DNA of 64,000 bases from assembly GCA_949156565.1 (NCBI GenBank), contig CASCZI010000001.1:1-64000 (forward strand), in the 5' to 3' direction. The notes beneath the pieces were generated by a model. The model was not told the origin of the DNA and made no database searches. It was given only the letters and a program-made list of their open reading frames with translations. The stretch comes from an uncultured Alphaproteobacteria bacterium. GTDB taxonomy: Bacteria; Pseudomonadota; Alphaproteobacteria; Rs-D84. The position numbers were made by a program, and so were the translations under genes. This document shows, piece by piece, positions 8,817 through 17,064 of the stretch. Each line of letters opens with the position of its first letter. Within the stretch, counting starts at the first letter, position 1.

Positions 8817-9056
8817 TTTTGTCAACTTTTTCTTTGGGCGTGCCCTGCCCTTGGTGGATGTGGTTTTTGTTCGTGATGCACGGGTTTTATTATCCGTGGT
8901 TGGCCCTTTTGCCTCTGGCTTGGTTTCTTTGATTTCCTTTTTAAAGATATTTATCCCATTGGCCATGTTTTTCATCAATGCGGGGATCTTATTATGCCCA
9001 AACAGCACCAACACCAACACAACGATTAAAAGTATTTCCCAAAAACCTGCTCTCAT
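8814..9056 (-). CDS. tatA: Twin-arginine translocase subunit TatA/E
   Basis: An 80-residue protein with one N-terminal membrane helix (FWEILLIVVLVLVLFG), the hinge FGHNKIPALMKNMANGINIFKKEI (family FGxxKLPxLxxxLG-type amphipathic helix) and a long lysine/threonine-rich charged tail. TatA oligomers form the pore for export of folded proteins. TatB and TatC are not in the window. It lies 18 bases after a SPOR protein gene; in many alphaproteobacteria tat genes sit near SPOR and segregation genes. Confidence 0.88.
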   Translation of the reverse strand: MRAGFWEILLIVVLVLVLFGHNKIPALMKNMANGINIFKKEIKETKPEAKGPTTDNKTRASRTKTTSTKGRARPKKKLTK

Positions 9057-9074
9057 CTTATCTATTCCTTTGGT

Positions 9075-9872
9075 TTATTTCGCAACATAGCAATCCAGGC
9101 CGTCTGATTTGGCATTGCGGCAAAAACCGTTGGCGTCGTTCGCATCTGCGAATGCAATACGTAACCGATATGTCGTATTACCATTTGGCAATTGCGCCGC
9201 CAGAATGACAAATTGATGTCCAGCGAACAGCCCGCTGTGCGCGGCACGAATTTTCTTTTCTGCGGCCTCGGCCAGGGCGCGCGTACTGTACGATCCAAAT
9301 TGGACATACCATGTACCACGTGTTGCCGCCACAGACTTTGACGGGACCGATTTTTTCACCGGCGCGGAATTTTTGGCCGGTGCCACCGGTTTGGTCACAG
9401 GTTTCGGATTGGCCGCGGGTTTTGCCGCCGGCCGCGCGGGAACATTTCCCGCATCGGGATTAAACATCACATTTTGGCGATCCGGGACCACACGTGTCGG
9501 AACACCAGGTGTGGCATGTGTCGGGGCCGATGTCGGTACATTGGCCGACGGTGCCGCCGGTTCTGTTACCCGGGCCGGTTGGGAAACCGTGGGCGCAACC
9601 GTGGTGGTTGTGGATACCGGTACCGGTGCCGTTCCATCTACGGTTACAACCGGTGTATCCAAATCAATTTCAATTGACGATCCAGAATCAGATCCGATAA
9701 CACGGACAATCACAAATATCGCCAACACCAAGATCAACGCCCCCACCCCCAGCAGTAACCATGGCTTTTTCGGGCGCACAACCCCAAGTGGTGCCGCATC
9801 CGGCAACACGTCAATGCCCGCGTCGTCTTCTAAATCCAACAGGTCCAGATTGTCATCCATCTCTTTTTCCAT
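9075..9872 (-). CDS. SPOR-domain membrane protein
   Basis: A 265-residue type II membrane protein: acidic cytoplasmic N-terminus (DDNLDLLDLEDDAG), one transmembrane helix (WLLLGVGALILVLAIFVIV), a Pro/Thr/Val/Ala-rich linker, and a C-terminal SPOR domain (about the last 80 residues, beginning GTWYVQFGSY). SPOR domains bind glycan strands lacking stem peptides at the division septum. Two Cys near the end (GFCRNAKSDGLDCYVAK) may form a disulfide. The ATG at 9872 is chosen because GGGGGA precedes it; the open frame extends 29 codons further without a site. Confidence 0.88.
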   Translation of the reverse strand: MEKEMDDNLDLLDLEDDAGIDVLPDAAPLGVVRPKKPWLLLGVGALILVLAIFVIVRVIGSDSGSSIEIDLDTPVVTVDGTAPVPVSTTTTVAPTVSQPARVTEPAAPSANVPTSAPTHATPGVPTRVVPDRQNVMFNPDAGNVPARPAAKPAANPKPVTKPVAPAKNSAPVKKSVPSKSVAATRGTWYVQFGSYSTRALAEAAEKKIRAAHSGLFAGHQFVILAAQLPNGNTTYRLRIAFADANDANGFCRNAKSDGLDCYVAK

Positions 9873-9975
9873 AACGTCCCCCATAAAATATGTTAAAAAC
9901 ATTATATCATAAAAAAATAAATAACCCAAGCGAATATCTCTATAAAAATCGCGCCCCACGGGCGCGCATCACCTT

Positions 9976-10110
9976 TTAATTCGGCATATGGCCAAAATTT
10001 GGTGGCACAATCAATTTATGGTTTTGTTCAACAATTGGTTCCACTTCGCATTTCTGGGCGCACCCTGCGACCAATAATACCCCCAACATGATCATGACTA
10101 TTTTATTCAT
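9976..10110 (-). CDS. 44-residue lipoprotein
   Basis: A short protein MNKIVMIMLGVLLVAGC followed by about 27 residues. LVAGC is a clear lipobox, so it would be lipid-anchored at Cys17 and exported by Sec. The mature part is only 28 residues, with a second Cys (QKCEVEP) and Pro-rich end (VPPNFGHMPN). GGGGGA lies upstream of the ATG. It sits between thrS and the SPOR gene on the same strand and may be a small envelope lipoprotein. No family recognised. Confidence 0.7.
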   Translation of the reverse strand: MNKIVMIMLGVLLVAGCAQKCEVEPIVEQNHKLIVPPNFGHMPN

Positions 10111-10160
10111 ATTTATCCCCCTTTGGTTCATTTGGCCCCATTATGATTGATAAACTATAA

Positions 10161-10187
10161 TGGCGGCAATGGGTATCATTACCGCCA
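10161..10187. terminator. Hairpin after thrS
   Basis: TGGCGGcAAT-7-ATTaCCGCCA forms a stem with one mismatch 16 bases after the thrS stop. The T-run is weak on either strand, so it may be an mRNA-end hairpin rather than a strong terminator. Confidence 0.4.
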
Positions 10188-10202
10188 TATATCCCCCGGG
10201 CA

Positions 10203-11939
10203 TCAGAGTGGCATTTTAACCGCATCGGCCATCTGGGCAACGAATTCATCCAATGAAATCGTTTCCTGGGCATCGACCCCCAGACGACGCAGTGTCACAT
10301 TACCATCCGCCATTTCTTTGTCCCCAACAACCGCAATAAGGGGGATCTTGGCAATGGAATGTTCCCGGATTTTATAGTTTACTTTTTCATCCCGCAAATC
10401 GATGTCTGCGCGTACACCGGCCGCCCGCAACGCATCCGCCACGGCGATGGCATAATCGCGCTGCTTTTCCGAAATGGGGGTGACAACCACCGGCAACGGT
10501 GATAACCATAATGGTAAATTACCCCCCGTGGATTCCAACAGAACACCCATAAACCGTTCAATAGAACCCAACATCGCCCGATGCAACATAATGGGCCGAT
10601 GCTTTTCACCATCTTCGCCAACATAGGTAAGATCAAAGCGTTCCGGTAAATTCATATCCAATTGAACCGTCCCACATTGCCATACACGTCCCATTGAATC
10701 ACGCAAATAGTTGTCAATTTTTGGTCCATAAAACGCCGCATCCCCGGGTGCAATTTCATATTCAATCCCGTTCGCATCCAGCGCATGTTTCAACGCCCCT
10801 TCGGCCCGATCCCAAATTTCATCCGACCCGATTCGAAATTCCGATTCCCGACGTGTCGCCAGTTTCATGGTAATTTTATCAAAGCCAAATTTAGAATAAA
10901 TATCCTTGATAAAGCGCAAAACTTTGACAACTTCTTCTTCTAATTGATCTTCGGTACAGAAAATATGGGCATCATCTTGGGTAAATTCGCGCACGCGCAT
11001 TAAACCGGATAAACCACCCGCCGCCTCGTACCGATTAACCTTGCCGAATTCCGCCAAATACATGGGCAAATCTTTGTATGATTTAATTCCCTGGCCAAAG
11101 ACCAACATCCCACCCGGGCACGACATCGGTTTAACACAGAATGTTTTGCCATCTTGGGTTTTACCAGAATAATTATGTTCACCATATTTTGCCCAATGAC
11201 CCGATTTTTCCCACAAACATCTGTCCATCACGGCCGGTGTTGAAATTTCCATGTAACCGGCGCGTTCCTGGCGCATACGGATATAATCAATCAAACGCCG
11301 ATACATCCGAAACCCCTTGTCATGCCAAAATACGGCACCCGGCGCAAATTCGGGTTCAAAATGAAATAAATCCATGTCTTTGCCCAATTTCCGGTTGTCA
11401 CGGGCGGCGGCCTCTTCCACCATTTTTAAATGCGCGGCCAATTCATCGGCCGATGCGAATGCGTCAACATAAATCCGTTGTAACATTTTGTTCTTCGAAT
11501 CTCCCTTCCAGTATGCACCTGCAACCGAACGGATTTTAAACCCATCACGTGGTAATTCTTTGGACGATGCCACATGCGGTCCCCGACATAAATCGGTAAA
11601 GTCACGAAATGTATACACCGACAAGGCTTCGCCCGCGGCATCATATTCATTTAACCATTCCATTTTATAGGGCTGATCGGCAAAGATTTCTTTGGCTTCG
11701 TCCAAACGAACATTGCGTTGGGCAAATGCACCATCAGATTTAATCAATGCGCGCATTTCTTTTTCAATGGCGTCAAAGTCTTGTTCGGAAAAACGGTGTT
11801 CGGTATCAAAATCGTAATAAAATCCATTTTCGATGGCGGGACCACCGGCAAATTTGACATCCGGGTAAAGTTTCTTAACCGCCGCCGCCATAACATGGGC
11901 CAACGAATGACGTATTGTTTCAATTGGATACTGTGACAT
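10203..11939 (-). CDS. thrS: Threonyl-tRNA synthetase lacking the TGS domain
   Basis: Charges tRNA-Thr with threonine. The 578 residues begin directly in the editing (N2) domain: HSLAH near residue 11 and CRGPH supply its HxxxH and CxxxH metal/editing motifs. The catalytic core has the zinc ligands Cys (MSCPGG), His (DDAHIF) and His (MLHRAMLGS), and an anticodon-binding domain ends the protein. The usual N-terminal TGS domain of about 60 residues is absent, and AAAAGGAC places the start at 11939. A leader peptide with five Thr codons lies upstream, implying attenuation control. Confidence 0.96.
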   Translation of the reverse strand: MSQYPIETIRHSLAHVMAAAVKKLYPDVKFAGGPAIENGFYYDFDTEHRFSEQDFDAIEKEMRALIKSDGAFAQRNVRLDEAKEIFADQPYKMEWLNEYDAAGEALSVYTFRDFTDLCRGPHVASSKELPRDGFKIRSVAGAYWKGDSKNKMLQRIYVDAFASADELAAHLKMVEEAAARDNRKLGKDMDLFHFEPEFAPGAVFWHDKGFRMYRRLIDYIRMRQERAGYMEISTPAVMDRCLWEKSGHWAKYGEHNYSGKTQDGKTFCVKPMSCPGGMLVFGQGIKSYKDLPMYLAEFGKVNRYEAAGGLSGLMRVREFTQDDAHIFCTEDQLEEEVVKVLRFIKDIYSKFGFDKITMKLATRRESEFRIGSDEIWDRAEGALKHALDANGIEYEIAPGDAAFYGPKIDNYLRDSMGRVWQCGTVQLDMNLPERFDLTYVGEDGEKHRPIMLHRAMLGSIERFMGVLLESTGGNLPLWLSPLPVVVTPISEKQRDYAIAVADALRAAGVRADIDLRDEKVNYKIREHSIAKIPLIAVVGDKEMADGNVTLRRLGVDAQETISLDEFVAQMADAVKMPL

Positions 11940-11985
11940 AATAAAAGTCCTTTTATTATTTAATTTATTTCTTATGAATGATTAT

Positions 11986-12110
11986 ATTGATAAATGCGGC
12001 AATCCGCAACATAGAAATTACACCCCCGCGGGGGTCGTTGTCGTTGTCATCAAAACAAAATAAATATGTTTCATAAAATATATCATAGCGCGCGTTTAAT
12101 CAATATTCAA
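11986..12110 (-). promoter_or_regulatory. thrS promoter and threonine attenuator leader
   Basis: Minus strand: -35 TTGAAT (12105-12110), 17 bases, -10 TATGAT (12082-12087), then a leader ORF (12050-12018) and a CCCCCGCGGGGG palindrome overlapping its Thr and Pro codons, then a GCGG-ATT-GCCGC hairpin followed by a weak T-rich stretch. About 90 bases then precede the thrS site. The arrangement resembles ribosome-mediated attenuation, though a strong terminator is not obvious. Confidence 0.6.
12018..12050 (-). CDS. Threonine leader peptide MTTTTTPAGV
   Basis: Ten codons: ATG ACA ACG ACA ACG ACC then Pro-Ala-Gly-Val and stop. Five consecutive Thr codons ahead of threonyl-tRNA synthetase make chance unlikely. 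Stalling at Thr codons when charged tRNA-Thr is scarce would expose or block the overlapping GC palindrome. Regulation is inferred from analogy with amino-acid biosynthetic leaders such as thrABC. Confidence 0.6.
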   Translation of the reverse strand: MTTTTTPAGV

Positions 12111-12111
12111 C

Positions 12112-12134
12112 AAAAAAAGCCCCGCGACCGGGGC
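12112..12134 (-). terminator. Terminator after the hemolysin III gene
   Basis: GCCCC-GGTCGC-GGGGC type stem (12119-12134) followed on the minus strand by TTTTTTT. It isolates the hemolysin III transcript from the thrS promoter a few bases away. Confidence 0.8.
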
Positions 12135-12143
12135 ATCCATTGT

Positions 12144-12890
12144 TCAGAAATCAATAATACATCCGAACAGCACGGCAAAAAAGAAACACACCGTTCCCCC
12201 AATTACGAATAAATGCCAAACCGCATGTGAAAACTTCATCCGCCGCCATAAATAAAAGATCACCCCCAGCGAATATGATAATCCCCCCGCCAAAATAAAC
12301 CATAATCCCCGGGCCGATATATGCTGCAACATCGCGGGCAGAATAAAGATCAATGTCCACCCCATCACGAGATAAAGCAATACCATCCATTTGGGTTGAC
12401 GTCGCGGGTTACGTATTTTCATGATGGCCCCAAATATCACAATTGCCCACAAAATACCAAATACCGTCCATCCCAACGCCCCCCGTAAATTCACCAGACA
12501 AAATGGCGTGTATGTGCCGGCGATTAAGGCATAGATGGCAACGCTGTCCCATACTTCGAAAAAACATTCAGATTTTTGGCCAATCATTGCATGGCACATG
12601 GTTGATCCAAAATAAAGCGTGAACATCGTTAACCCAAACACCGCGCACGACACAATCGCCCATGTATTATGGCTTAGTGTGGCAAATACCTCAAGCAGGA
12701 CAAGCGCGGCCATCGCAATTCCAATCCCAATGCCATGGGTTAAAATATTTAAAACTTCTTCGGATTGCGTACTAACCCGTTCCCAACGAAACAGTCCGGT
12801 TGCACGCAATGCACGTAACATCCGATTCGCATGAACATCCTTTTTCACTGCCTTTAATTTGGTTTTTACCTGTTTTTTCGTTTTGGTCAT
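12144..12890 (-). CDS. Hemolysin III / YqfA (PAQR-like) membrane protein
   Basis: A 248-residue protein with about seven membrane helices. Family marks include HGIGIGIA near residue 51, STMCHA, the SVAIYALIAGTYTPF motif and a late FSHAVWHLFVI with the conserved metal-binding His pattern. The family (bacterial PAQR relatives) is predicted to be membrane hydrolases, possibly ceramidase-like; the hemolysin name is historical. An unusually basic N-terminus (KKQVKTKLKAVKKD) precedes. It overlaps the upstream gene by 4 bases (ATGA), indicating translational coupling. Confidence 0.88.
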   Translation of the reverse strand: MTKTKKQVKTKLKAVKKDVHANRMLRALRATGLFRWERVSTQSEEVLNILTHGIGIGIAMAALVLLEVFATLSHNTWAIVSCAVFGLTMFTLYFGSTMCHAMIGQKSECFFEVWDSVAIYALIAGTYTPFCLVNLRGALGWTVFGILWAIVIFGAIMKIRNPRRQPKWMVLLYLVMGWTLIFILPAMLQHISARGLWFILAGGLSYSLGVIFYLWRRMKFSHAVWHLFVIGGTVCFFFAVLFGCIIDF

Positions 12891-13570
12891 TTCTCCCCCG
12901 CTTTGAACTCAATTAATTTTATTGGTTTGACTTTCAAATCGCCAAAGTCCCGCCGCATATTGGGTATGGCGTCCATAATCTGGGGCGTACCCAGCATGTC
13001 TTCCAAAATCAACCGTTGACAATAGAAATGCCCTTCGCCAAAAATCGCATACACGGTGTCATAGGTATTCAATGCCGCCGCAATGTTTTGTAACATAAAC
13101 TTATCGCGCCCGTGACGGTTCAGGGCAATGCTCCGTTCGCCCCAAACGCCACGGTTTGAAACAGGCGCCCCATTAAATACTTTCTCCAAATCGTCCTGGG
13201 AAAACTTGTTATCCGGAAAACATTTATCCAATACCGCAACCATTTGCGTGTTTGATAGATCTGCGAACACAACGGGGACACCATTTTCGGCGGCCGTCGC
13301 CGCCGCATAGCGCAATGTGTTTTCGTTGCATGTCCCTGTGCGACCGTTGTCATCGTTGGTCATTTCGGTCAAGAAAACATCCGGTTTGGGGAAATTCGCC
13401 CGGTCAAAAACCCAATCGACCATATCAAAGGATTTATTCATCCGATGTGCGTCACACAGATAGACCAGCGTCTTGGCGCCGCGCCGGAAAACCGCCACAT
13501 AGGGCGGCCGCAAGGCGTCGGGTTGCGGGGACCATTGCCGATACAAATCAAAATTAGGATTATAAAGCAT
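12887..13570 (-). CDS. TraB/GumN-like protein (tentative)
   Basis: A 227-residue soluble protein. The pattern of an early strand with His (LVYLCDAHRMNKSF), a GRDKFMLQNIAAAL helix and VYAIFGEGHFYCQRLILEDMLG resembles TraB/TIKI/GumN proteins, whose conserved R-D and G-x-GH motifs form a metal site. The match is by eye and uncertain. No signal peptide. The ATG at 13570 overlaps the gltX stop region by 11 bases and the 3' end overlaps the hemolysin III gene by 4 bases, so the genes form one coupled operon. Confidence 0.5.
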   Translation of the reverse strand: MLYNPNFDLYRQWSPQPDALRPPYVAVFRRGAKTLVYLCDAHRMNKSFDMVDWVFDRANFPKPDVFLTEMTNDDNGRTGTCNENTLRYAAATAAENGVPVVFADLSNTQMVAVLDKCFPDNKFSQDDLEKVFNGAPVSNRGVWGERSIALNRHGRDKFMLQNIAAALNTYDTVYAIFGEGHFYCQRLILEDMLGTPQIMDAIPNMRRDFGDLKVKPIKLIEFKAGEK

Positions 13571-15134
13571 GTTCAATCCGTTGTTTGACGCGCGCGTCCC
13601 CCATCACCGTCATCATAGAATACAGGTCCGGGGTAAATGCCCGTCCCGACAATGCCACCCGGAGGTTCATCGCCACATCGCCGTTTTTAATACCTAATTT
13701 TTCGGCCACGGCGACGATTTTATTCCACCAGGTGTCTTTATCGTCATTCGCATCATAGGTCGCCAAAAATTCCCGCAACGCATCCCGATTAAAATCAAAT
13801 TCGGTGTTGGGCGTGTACAACGCATCCCAGAAAAAGGCAACCGTCCCCAGCGTCTGGCGCCATGTAATAAAATCTTTGCGGATACGCCGGGGATTATCGC
13901 GTTCAATACCCAAAACAGCGGTCAAATAATCCCGATCGGCCACCTGCATCTTTTCGGTATCGGTGCCATATTCGTTCGCCCACTGGGTAACCCGTGCCAC
14001 CAATTCGGGGACCGGCAATGTGGCAATAAATTCCTTGGCCCACCATTCCAATTTTTTCATATCAAACAATGCGCCCGACATAGGAATTTTTTTCGCACGC
14101 ATTTCATAATCCCATATGGATTTTACCACTCCTTTGGACTTGGCCTCTTCATAACCGGACGCGGCAATATTAAATAAATATTCCATAACGGCATCCGTTG
14201 GCCATCCATCAATTAAAAAGAATTGAACATTTGCCTCTGGATCTTTACGCTTGGACAATTTTCGTTGTTTACCTGTTTCATCGTCAATCTTATCAATGGT
14301 TGACGTATGGATATACAGCGGTGATGCCCACCCCATCATCCGAAATAATGCCACGTGCAACGGAAAAGACGGCAACCATTCTTCGCCACGAACGACATGC
14401 GTCGTGCGCATAAAATGATCATCCACCAAATGGGCGAAATGATACGTTGGCAACCCATCATTGGATTTAATTAAAACAATGTCTTCGTTGTTTTCCGGAA
14501 ATGCAATCGACCCGCGTACCACATCTTTACAGTAAATTTTATTTTCGGGATTACCCAACGAATACAACCGTATTGTCGGTTTATCCCCCGCATTCAAATG
14601 CGCCGCAATTTCATCGTCTGATAAATCACGATCCCGCGCAAATTCCCCGTAAATCCCGGTTGGATATCCGGCCAAGCGTTGACTTTCACGTATTTTTTCC
14701 ATGTCATCGGCGGTCATAAAGCAAGGATAGGCCAACCCACGGGCCAATAAATCCGCCGCAACACTGTGAAAAATATCTTTACGCGCCGATTGTTCATAGG
14801 GGCCATATTGTGGATCATTGGTATATTTTAATCCAAATTTTTCCATTGATTGGTTAATAATTTGAACCGCATCGGCCACTTCGCGTTTGGTATCGGTATC
14901 TTCGATGCGTAACATAAATACCCCGCCCGATTGCGTGGCCAATTTACAATCAATCAATGCCCCATAAAGCCCCCCCAAATGCATCATGCCCGTGGGACTG
15001 GGGGCGAAACGCGTCACGAACGCCCCGTCGGGTAAATTGCGCGGCGGAAATTTTTCTTCTAAATCGTCCATCGTGTATTTTGGCGCGGCACCCAATACCC
15101 GCGCAATTAATTCTGGTGCTAATCCTTTACGCAT
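13560..15134 (-). CDS. gltX: Glutamyl-tRNA synthetase, long form
   Basis: Charges tRNA-Glu. Class I motifs are clear: RFAPSPTGMMHLGG (HIGH region) and KLSKRKD (KMSKS). The protein has 524 residues and an N-terminal extension of about 40 residues (APKYTMDDLEEKFPPRNLPDGAFVT) before the motif with which most proteobacterial GluRS start. The extension and internal phrases such as AYPCFMT, PENNEDIVLIKS and HFAHLVDDHFMRTTHVVRGEEWLPS resemble the clostridial/gut-Firmicutes type as I remember it, so transfer is possible. It overlaps the acetyltransferase gene by 8 bases. Confidence 0.95.
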   Translation of the reverse strand: MRKGLAPELIARVLGAAPKYTMDDLEEKFPPRNLPDGAFVTRFAPSPTGMMHLGGLYGALIDCKLATQSGGVFMLRIEDTDTKREVADAVQIINQSMEKFGLKYTNDPQYGPYEQSARKDIFHSVAADLLARGLAYPCFMTADDMEKIRESQRLAGYPTGIYGEFARDRDLSDDEIAAHLNAGDKPTIRLYSLGNPENKIYCKDVVRGSIAFPENNEDIVLIKSNDGLPTYHFAHLVDDHFMRTTHVVRGEEWLPSFPLHVALFRMMGWASPLYIHTSTIDKIDDETGKQRKLSKRKDPEANVQFFLIDGWPTDAVMEYLFNIAASGYEEAKSKGVVKSIWDYEMRAKKIPMSGALFDMKKLEWWAKEFIATLPVPELVARVTQWANEYGTDTEKMQVADRDYLTAVLGIERDNPRRIRKDFITWRQTLGTVAFFWDALYTPNTEFDFNRDALREFLATYDANDDKDTWWNKIVAVAEKLGIKNGDVAMNLRVALSGRAFTPDLYSMMTVMGDARVKQRIEHAL

Positions 15135-15687
15135 TGTTTTTGTCCTTTTCCCATTCTGATTTTAACTTTGAAAAACTTATCAAATCATAAAATTCGCCAG
15201 GGCGGATTTGCTGTGCCGCGCGCAATATGCCTTCGCGCATAAACCCCAGGCGCGTCGCCACGGCAATGGAAGATGTATTCGCTGTTGCCGCCTGTATCAC
15301 GATGCGATTGATTCCCCGATCAAACAACAGCCCCGACATCACACGTGCGGCGCGGGTCATAATACCCCGACCCGTAAATTCATGCCCCAGCCAGTACCCC
15401 AGATCTATCGATGAATCGCGCACCGATTCGTTGTATGCATCGATTGCACCCGCAATGCGGCCATCCACCCGAATAAAATACGCCGGTGTATTCGGCCGCT
15501 CAATCAGCCCTAAAACATTAAACTCATCCTCTGGCTGTTGAGTTTTGTCCACCCATGTTAACCAGCGCCCCAAAAAACCGCGATTTTTATCCACCAGTTC
15601 ATACAGCCGCGTTGCATTCTCAAACGTCTGGGTTAATTTAATCATCTCAAAATCACCACAGTCAATCTGTGATGGAAATTGTGTCAT
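15127..15687 (-). CDS. GNAT acetyltransferase, RimJ/RimL type
   Basis: A 186-residue protein of the GNAT fold. The segment IDLGYWLGHEFTGRGIMTRAARVM holds the acetyl-CoA binding Q/R-x-x-G-x-G/A-like turn, and NTSSIAVATRLGFMREGILR is the hallmark of the RimJ/RimL branch, which acetylates ribosomal proteins or small amines. Substrate unknown. It is the first gene of the gltX operon and divergent from trmB. Confidence 0.88.
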   Translation of the reverse strand: MTQFPSQIDCGDFEMIKLTQTFENATRLYELVDKNRGFLGRWLTWVDKTQQPEDEFNVLGLIERPNTPAYFIRVDGRIAGAIDAYNESVRDSSIDLGYWLGHEFTGRGIMTRAARVMSGLLFDRGINRIVIQAATANTSSIAVATRLGFMREGILRAAQQIRPGEFYDLISFSKLKSEWEKDKNNA

Positions 15688-15693
15688 TTCATC

Positions 15694-15729
15694 TTGCCCT
15701 TTGATTCATGGCATTTTATACTGTAATTT
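15694..15729 (+). promoter_or_regulatory. Promoter giving a leaderless trmB mRNA
   Basis: TTGCCC (15694-15699), 17 bases, TATACT (15717-15722), and exactly 7 bases to the ATG at 15730. No ribosome binding site is visible. Confidence 0.6.
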
Positions 15730-16374
15730 ATGGAAAAACAAGAAATAAGAACTTTTGGTCGCCGGCACGGAAAAAAACTATCCCCGCGCAAGATGGCATT
15801 GATTAACGATCTGTTACCGGCATTAATGCCCAACCCCGAAAATTCCGGTCGACGTATATTGGAAATCGGATTTGGCGCGGGCGAACATGTTCGCGCATTG
15901 ACCAATGATAATCCCGATGCGGAAATTATTGGGGCCGAACCCTTTGTTAATGGGGTGGCGGCATTGCTGTCGGCGATCACGGATGACAAAACCAACGCAC
16001 TTTTGCCCCCGTATCGTAACATACGTATTTGGCCCGACGATGTCCGTATCCTGTTACGGGATGCAAAATATATGTTTGATGAAATTTGGATTTTGCACCC
16101 CGATCCGTGGCCCAAGGCACGACATGAAAAACGCCGTCTGTTACAGGCGGAATTTATCACCCTGCTCTCGCAACATTTAAAAAACGGGGGACGTATCATT
16201 ATCGGAACCGATCATTGGGATTATTATGATTGGATTCTGGATCAGGTAAAAAATACATCTATGTACATTGTTTCCGGGGAATTTAAGATTATCGAAACCC
16301 GATATCAACATAAAAATATGGCCGATACGGCCGCACCAAAATATCTGATACTGGGGCATCAAAACGGTATATAA
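15730..16374 (+). CDS. trmB: tRNA (guanine-N7-)-methyltransferase
   Basis: Makes m7G46 in tRNA using S-adenosylmethionine. The 214 residues include the SAM motif LEIGFGAGEHV (about residues 40-50), IGAEPFVNGV, and the family signature LHPDPWPKARHEKRRL, which recognises the tRNA. Length is typical. It is transcribed divergently from the acetyltransferase and converges with a gene of unknown function, their 3' ends overlapping by 16 bases. Confidence 0.95.
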   Translation: MEKQEIRTFGRRHGKKLSPRKMALINDLLPALMPNPENSGRRILEIGFGAGEHVRALTNDNPDAEIIGAEPFVNGVAALLSAITDDKTNALLPPYRNIRIWPDDVRILLRDAKYMFDEIWILHPDPWPKARHEKRRLLQAEFITLLSQHLKNGGRIIIGTDHWDYYDWILDQVKNTSMYIVSGEFKIIETRYQHKNMADTAAPKYLILGHQNGI

Positions 16375-17021
16375 TAAACCACACGGGGCGACAAACGTGG
16401 TTGCATCTTTTCAACCAAACGCGATGTTTGAATCACACGCGTAATATCCGCCCCCAATGCAAAATGCATATCCCCATCAAATGTCGATTGATCCCATAAT
16501 CCCAACATCCCATAAACCCGGCCCACGAAATCAGACGCATCCCCATCGTCCCCCCCCCAGGTTAACATAACGCGATTGGCCCCCACACGCCCCAACGCAT
16601 CAAACACCCCCGCCCACGCGTTACAATCATCGATATCATTAAGATCCAACATAATCGTCATTTTTTTATCAAAGAATAAATCGTTTCGCACAATGCACAT
16701 ATCATCGGCAAATTTTTCCAATCCCCGTGGCGTCATCGATATGATCGCGCCATCGGCCCCTTGCATAAATGCGGCCTTGATCTGGGGTGTCAATTGGGAT
16801 GCCGCCCCCCGGTTGGCCGTTGATGAAACCCGGACCCCAATTTCAATCCCCCGCCCTTCGACCCAGGGCCAAATCACCGGCACCGCATCCGGCACAACGG
16901 CAATTGCCGGCATTTGATGTGTTACGGCAAATTCTGTACCTTGGGCCAATTCCGATGCATCGGTCGCATCCATCCATATGGCGCACCGCAATCCCGATAA
17001 AAGATTATATTTATCAATCAT
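16359..17021 (-). CDS. Protein of unknown function, possible TIM-barrel fold
   Basis: A 220-residue cytoplasmic protein without recognised motifs. Repeated strand-helix units (AIAVVPDAV, IEIGVRVSS, GADGAIISM, MTIMLDLND, NRVMLTWGG) suggest an alpha/beta barrel similar in layout to aldolases such as DeoC, but no catalytic Lys signature is visible. The 3' end overlaps trmB by 16 bases tail to tail. It is divergent from the 17065 gene. Function should be treated as unknown. Confidence 0.55.
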   Translation of the reverse strand: MIDKYNLLSGLRCAIWMDATDASELAQGTEFAVTHQMPAIAVVPDAVPVIWPWVEGRGIEIGVRVSSTANRGAASQLTPQIKAAFMQGADGAIISMTPRGLEKFADDMCIVRNDLFFDKKMTIMLDLNDIDDCNAWAGVFDALGRVGANRVMLTWGGDDGDASDFVGRVYGMLGLWDQSTFDGDMHFALGADITRVIQTSRLVEKMQPRLSPRVVYYIPF

Positions 17022-17064
17022 TTACTTTATACTTTATCATAAATATGATACAATTGGTAAAGAA

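Noticed and set aside
11986..12110. T-box riboswitch for thrS
   Set aside because: No T-box sequence or specifier-loop structure, and T-boxes are rare outside Gram-positive bacteria; the Thr-codon leader explains the region better.
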